A stretch of DNA of 11,758 bases, taken from Phoronis ovalis (Eukaryota; Phoronida; Phoronidae). The notes under the pieces are model-generated. The model did not search any database. It was given only the letters and a program-made list of their open reading frames with translations, and was not told where the DNA came from. Positions 8,001-11,758 of this stretch are shown in pieces. Both the position numbers and the translations under genes were made by a program. Position 1 is the first letter of the stretch. The number at the start of each line of letters is the position of its first letter. The DNA lies in the NCBI GenBank assembly GCA_028565635.1, contig JAOXYB010050536.1, forward strand, positions 1-11,758, in the 5' to 3' direction.

Positions 8001-11000
8001 CTGTAGTAGTTCTGAAGTACTGCTACTATGGGTTCTAAATCTAAATGAATAAACTTTAGCGTTACTAAATAAAAGCACGAATAAGTTCATGGGAATTGTA
8101 GTTTACACCATTTGTATTTTCAGTCACATTAAGTGGAGGAGGCCAACAATTCCGTGGTGTACATCTCCAGGTTCGAAGTGTTGGGATTTCTACACCACTT
8201 GGTACTTTCCAACTGCCACCAGCTGGTTTTAAGAAACTACAATGCTCCAATCCCGATGATGCTGTAACTCATGATAGCAATGATGATAAAACGTCCGCTA
8301 TATTCACGTGGAATGTACCATCAGATTTGACTGGTTCTGTAGAATTTATGTAAGCATGATCTTAACTTACTGTACTTCGCGGACCTACATGTACTACTTA
8401 CTCGCTTAATTCGTTCTTTGCATTCCTTATGGAGCATAAAGCGTACAACCTTTACCCTCCATTACACTATCTGCATTTACATTACTTAATTGTCTGTTAT
8501 CTTTGCTGTCCATCTATTACTCTATTGGTTTCAAACGGGGTTTCAAAGCATAATTGTGAATTGTTCGTTTGTATTTGTGACCACTAACGTCACCGTGTGT
8601 ATGCAACTGGTCTATTGAAAACTTCAAGCAGTAGAATAACATAATCATATCTGTTTCATGGTAAGCAATTAATTACTTGCAATGCAAAATTCAGGAGACC
8701 AGCTAACTACATATATACACGCCTTTAAACAACCATACCAAACTAAGAGGACCTAGTGTGAATCGGTAGATTTCGTTGGTTCCCAATATCTAATTTTCTC
8801 GTTATAACTGAGTACAAAAAATTGTCACTATAATGTTATTCAAAATGAATATAAACTATTTTTCTTTTTGTATCTGTGTAAATCTGTAATCCTGAAAGTC
8901 AAAACGACACAGAAGTATTTGATAATGTGGATATTTGATTTTTTGAATATAGCAAGTTTGGATAATTATCTGAGAAACACCAAAGACACCTGTCGCTAAA
9001 AATCAGGTCCTAGATGAGAAAAACATTTTTTATCCAAAATCGTTATGTTCAAAAATTCAAATTTGTACATTATCATATACTTCTAAGTGCGTTTTGCCTT
9101 TTCTAATTTCATATTTTCACAAACAAATTTCAAAAATGGTTTAAGAAGCCAAAAACACAGTTTATATCCATTTTAAATGTTGTAACTTTACATGTATATA
9201 GTTGAATCACTGTATAGATGAAGTGTTTCGGTAGTATTTTTCTTGTAAACATTGTGAATCCATATCAGTGATCCAAACCTATAATCGCCGAAGGTGAGTG
9301 CAAGGTACGCACGTGTATGATCACACATGCATTTATAACAACGTTTTATTTCTTGTAAAACTTATCAGAACGCATCGTGTACAAATATAAATTTTGAAAA
9401 ACCTAAAATTCAAAATTATAAATAAAACGATGTGCAAGTTAATACTAATCTATTAAAATCAGTTTTTAAGCCGATAGTTGAATACTTAACTGCGTTGGCG
9501 TGGGGCTACTACTTTCCCTAACCTTCGAGACTGAACTGTGAGTTTTTTGCCAAGAGAATATTCTCACGTACAGTAAATTCTTTTCTGGATAACACATCAG
9601 TTATTTATAATATTAGTTAAGATGCGTAAGTAGACAGTTTACAAGGAAATCCATAACAAAACGTAGAATTAATAATTACATATAAACGTATCTTTTTTAA
9701 ATTTTCAGGGCCACGGTTGTTCAAGTAAGAAACACATTTTGGACCTCGATCAAGTCAGTTACTATATCTCAAATGACAACAACTACTACTATACCGACTA
9801 CTACAACAGAACCACTAACAACTACCACTTCAACCCAGCTAACCACTTCAACGTATGTTCCGATAACCACAACAACCACGACTATCACAACAGATCAGCC
9901 GGTAACCGCCAATACTGCAGAGTTAATCACTACAACGTATGCTTCAGGGACTATCACTGTAATCGCTGAAACAACAATTGGTTTAATCCAGAATAACACA
10001 TCGGAACTCAATACAAGCCCAAGTATTACCGAAACAACTCCTACACCATATGTCTCGTCAAGAACTGAGATAAGCACTGAAACAACAACTGCCTCCGCCC
10101 AAACTGACAGAACCGGACCACTTACAACAATCCATAGTGTCTATCTGTCCACTACATCCGACATTGCAAGTGCTACGACTTCCAATGGTGATGTTATGCC
10201 GACAAATGCTCAAGAAACGGCGATAGTTACTACACAATCTATGCAGCAGACTACCGTAGGCATTAACACCATGGCACTAACCAGTAGCATAACTCAAACG
10301 ACCTCAATGCCATACAATTCAAACTCGCCAACTGAGGCTGTTAGCAGTGAGCCAAATACCACGGATAGAATAACACAAGGTAAAGGGATGTGTGCAGCAG
10401 GGTGCTAAAGGAGGTCTTCTTACATAACTGTTATCCTTTTCTGTTTCAAACCTAAATGTTCCTACGTACTGTATATACTGTCCCATTTTTTTGTAAAGTA
10501 ATAACGCAAGCGCGTGCAGACTGAACTGAGATTAACTATGGGAAGTCTGGGTTTGCAATGTGCAATCGGTTGTTCTTGCAAATGCATGTTATCGGTATTT
10601 AATACAAAAATAGCATTTTTAGTTCCAAGAACATGAAAAAACTCTGGAATTATCAACGTTCTATAAGTTTATTACAAAATACACGAATAAATTAATTTGA
10701 CACGAGCGCCCTCATGGTAGTAACTTCTTTAAAATGTTAAGCGAATGGCGATGTTAAAATGTAACGGACATTAATTGATCATCTTACTCAAGACAGTAGG
10801 TGATGCCGTGACATGTATAGTTAGTAATATAATATAATATCAACAATCAATCAGTGTATTTTGTGTCATCGTACATAAACAATTAAATCATCGTTCTTTT
10901 ATCTTTTAGATCCAAACTATCATGGACTGGCAGACGCACACAATTTTATAGCAGCACAAACATATTACCAAAATATTTTCTTGTGGATAACTGTTGGCAG

Positions 11001-11082
11001 CTTCACATTGTTGATAATTTGCTCCAAAATTATGCGAACGTTTTTCATAACTGATCGACGTGTTCACATAAGTAATGTTTAA
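4897..11082 (+). CDS. Gene B: complete Reeler-mucin-TM membrane protein (420 aa, four exons)
   Basis: Four exons (4897-5089, 8124-8349, 9709-10379, 10910-11082) join in phases 1, 2, 1 to give 1263 nt: 420 residues plus TAA. Approximate layout: signal peptide 1-25; Reeler domain about 26-151, with cysteines at 30 and 105 that probably pair and Trp127 and Trp152 present; Thr/Ser-rich stalk about 162-363 (68 Thr and 23 Ser in 202 residues, no Cys); juxtamembrane segment 364-385; transmembrane helix about 386-402; cytoplasmic tail ending RRVHISNV. It is predicted to be a type I cell-surface, mucin-like glycoprotein. Reeler domains occur in reelin, F-spondin, insect immune-induced secreted proteins and ferric-chelate-reductase-like proteins. 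No DOMON or cytochrome b561 part is present here, so a reductase role is not supported. Ligand and function are unknown. A non-coding upstream exon cannot be excluded. Confidence 0.88.
6336..6378. repeat. Compact two-stem hairpin
   Basis: The outer arms ATGTTTAC (6336-6343) and GTAAACAT (6371-6378) are perfect complements. The inner arms CTGATG and CATCAG flank a TCGT tetraloop. A 6/5-nt internal loop separates the stems. It lies in gene B intron 1. Confidence 0.6.
6476..6602. repeat. Diverged 15-bp tandem repeat
   Basis: Consecutive 15-nt units at 6476-6490 (AAGTCGATTAAATTA), 6491-6505 (GGCCGGTTAAAGTTA), 6506-6520 (AGTCGGTTAATGTTG) and the degraded 6521-6535 share a TCGGTTAA-like core. Related units recur at 6558-6572 and 6588-6602. 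The last overlaps a short palindrome CCGATTTCGAATCGG (6579-6593). It looks like an old minisatellite or the body of a non-coding transposon. Confidence 0.5.
7698..7952 (-). mobile_element. Fragment of a non-LTR retrotransposon (LINE) C-terminal region
   Basis: On the minus strand an 84-codon open stretch without a start codon encodes NVKRLNCKFCHNLIEDEV followed by HYVIKCPKYDIPRKLMYD. The C-x2-C-x8-H-x4-C spacing followed by P and Y, with the preceding acidic EDE, is typical of the zinc-binding region after the reverse transcriptase in many invertebrate non-LTR elements. An upstream HHLM-type segment appears in another frame at about 7955-7966, which suggests a frameshift. After the terminal stop at 7698-7700 the minus strand shows only broken frames. 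Reverse transcriptase and endonuclease domains are absent. It is a 5'-truncated, decayed insertion lying antisense within gene B intron 1. Confidence 0.7.
8124..8349 (+). CDS. Gene B exon 2: Reeler domain core
   Basis: The acceptor TTGTATTTTCAG ends at 8123 and the donor GTAAGC starts at 8350. The 226-nt exon encodes residues 65-140. Reeler motifs appear in order: GGGQQFRGVHLQVRS, STPLGTF, PPAGF, Cys105, AVTH, KTSAIFTWNVP and LTGSVEF. Trp127 is retained, in contrast to gene A. Length and both phases match gene A exactly, which supports the exon boundaries. Confidence 0.92.
8350..9708 (+). other. Gene B intron 2
   Basis: A 1359-nt phase-2 intron with GTAAGC donor and ATTTTCAG acceptor. It is strongly AT-rich. 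I saw no exon-like sequence, RNA gene or recognisable mobile element. It is about twice the length of the equivalent gene A intron (656 nt). Confidence 0.8.
9709..10379 (+). CDS. Gene B exon 3: Reeler end and long mucin-like stalk
   Basis: The acceptor ATTTTCAG ends at 9708 and the donor GTAAAG starts at 10380. The exon begins with the last Reeler strand (ATVVQVRNTFW), then a linker, SIKSVTISQ. From residue 162 to 363 it is a Thr/Ser-rich stalk, about 45% Thr plus Ser. Early low-complexity runs of TTTT spaced by IP, EP, QL or VPI dissolve into a more varied Thr-rich sequence. Sequons NNT, NTS, NTS and NTT suggest some N-glycans, and dense O-glycosylation is expected. The ACN codon bias makes the other frames look open too. 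At 671 nt it is more than twice its gene A counterpart, yet the frame is preserved. Confidence 0.9.
10380..10909 (+). other. Gene B intron 3
   Basis: A 530-nt phase-1 intron with GTAAAG donor and ATCTTTTAG acceptor. Reading on through the donor gives eight more complete codons after the split Gly codon (ending GMCAAGC), then TAA at 10406-10408. An AATAAA lies at 10686-10691. A short ATAAT microsatellite-like run occurs near 10827-10839. Nothing else was recognised. Confidence 0.8.
10910..11082 (+). CDS. Gene B exon 4: juxtamembrane, transmembrane helix and tail
   Basis: The acceptor ATCTTTTAG ends at 10909 and the exon reads in phase 1 to TAA at 11080-11082. It encodes DPNYHGLADAHNFIAAQ, then the hydrophobic helix IFLWITVGSFTLLIIC (residues 386-401). 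K403 and R406 follow as stop-transfer charges, and the tail ends FITDRRVHISNV. The last three residues, S-N-V, fit a class I PDZ-ligand pattern (S/T-x-hydrophobic). Gene A lacks this ending. The RRVHI codons lie in an 18-nt block identical to gene A. Confidence 0.88.
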
Positions 11083-11758
11083 TAGTGCCTTTAGTCTAAA
11101 GACTGTTAAGTTGATGAGAAACCGACATTATTTCTTATCGTACAATGCAGTCAGACGTCGGAAGATTGTTATATACGTTGCTTGTCAATTATAGTATTTC
11201 CATTAATTAGAATCAAGCAGTGTGTTTAGAACAGCAGAACAATAGCAACAAAAGGGTGTGGCTTTCTCGCCGTTTAAAAAATCTTTATGGTGCTCTATAC
11301 TTATATATGGTTTTCTAAAAATTAATATTCCACATTTTTAAGGGGCATATTGGCATTAGATAGCACATCCAGGCCTAGCAGTCATAAAAATCATTTCTTG
11401 ATGGGATGAATTAGTGGGCATTGTCCATTAAATGTTTCTGCATGTCCTTATATCATTAGTTCTGCCAAGCTCAATTTTTCCTTGTCAATTTGGCATTAGA
11501 TAGCCAATTGAAAATAGATCTTGGACGCGTATTAATATGTCTTTTTTCTCTTTCTTTTTGTTTTTGCCCCTGGGCAGCCATATGAACATTTCCATTTGAA
11601 AGTGGCTTTACTTTCGCACAAAGTGAGAGAAATTACAATTTAAAATTGTTATTTTTTATCAAAATTTGAGGGGATTATATGCAGGCCTAGAAGTAACCCG
11701 GTTTTGAGTGTATTTTTAGCTAATTCCACCTCGTGGTCTGTGTTTAGAGTTCACAAAA
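11083..11758. other. Gene B 3' flank
   Basis: This should hold the gene B 3' UTR. No canonical AATAAA is present up to the window edge; an ATTAAA variant occurs at 11427-11432. A 14-nt direct repeat TGGCATTAGATAGC is found at 11351-11364 and again at 11491-11504, and the second copy sits between CAATT and CCAATTG half-sites. No coding exon is visible. Confidence 0.6.

Larger units (their letters stand above)
5090..8123 (+). other. Gene B intron 1
   Basis: A 3034-nt phase-1 intron splitting the Reeler domain. It is AT-rich, with a CpG run at 5251-5260, a compact hairpin at 6336-6378, a diverged 15-bp tandem repeat at 6476-6602 and an antisense LINE fragment at 7698-7952. Open frames at 5378-5602, 7224-7481 and 7501-7752 gave no recognisable domain. 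The last is largely the reverse face of the LINE-derived stretch. No further exon is needed, because exons 1 and 2 join in frame within the domain. Confidence 0.8.

Noticed and set aside
8065-8250. Minus-strand open frame over gene B exon 2
   Set aside because: It is the reverse complement of the well-supported Reeler exon; the analogous minus frame at 346-543 is likewise a shadow of gene A exon 2.
9342-9429. CGTTTTATTT (9342-9351) and AAATAAAACG (9420-9429) as an inverted repeat
   Set aside because: Ten AT-rich bases with a long spacer are expected by chance in this composition.
9739-9969. Asn/Tyr-rich open frame overlapping the gene B stalk exon
   Set aside because: It is the alternate reading of the ACN/Thr codon runs; the spliced frame with Reeler and TM context is the real one.

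Overview
The window is eukaryotic, from an animal nuclear genome. Short open exons are flanked by canonical GT/AG splice sites, introns run up to about 3 kb, the intervening DNA is AT-rich, and one intron carries a decayed non-LTR retrotransposon. Protein family and repeat content suggest an invertebrate, perhaps a marine one, but the phylum cannot be settled from the sequence alone. There are no bacterial operons, no CRISPR array, and no rRNA or tRNA gene that I could recognise.

Two tandem, same-strand paralogous genes make up the coding content. Each encodes a predicted type I membrane protein: an N-terminal Reeler (reelin-N-like) domain, a Thr/Ser-rich mucin-like stalk, one transmembrane helix near the C-terminus and a very short cytoplasmic tail. 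Gene B (4897..11082) is complete in four exons: 4897-5089, 8124-8349, 9709-10379 and 10910-11082. These total 1263 nt, or 420 residues plus stop. Gene A (346..2094) has the equivalents of exons 2-4 (346-571, 1228-1508, 1928-2094); its first exon must lie left of the window. Intron phases are identical in both genes (1, 2, 1), and exon 2 is exactly 226 nt in each, so this is a clear tandem duplication. The Reeler exon is well conserved (56 of 76 residues identical). The TM exon is less conserved (about 26 of 55), and the stalk exon differs in length by exactly 130 codons.

Layout: 1-345 end of gene A intron 1; 346-2094 gene A; 2095-4896 intergenic, with a strong hairpin at 2617-2697, an adjoining diverged repeat block to about 2934 and a small 24-bp duplication near 3947; 4897-11082 gene B, whose 3-kb first intron holds a diverged 15-bp tandem repeat (6476-6602), a compact hairpin (6336-6378) and an antisense LINE C-terminal fragment (7698-7952); 11083-11758 3' flank.

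The proteins are probably displayed at the cell surface or in an apical/epithelial coat, with the Reeler domain held off the membrane on an O-glycosylated stalk. Their ligand is not known. The most interesting points are the unusual Reeler-mucin-TM architecture in tandem, the stalk-length divergence, a Trp-to-Cys change in the gene A Reeler core, a strongly conserved RRVHI tail motif, and possible soluble isoforms by read-through into intron 3 of both genes.
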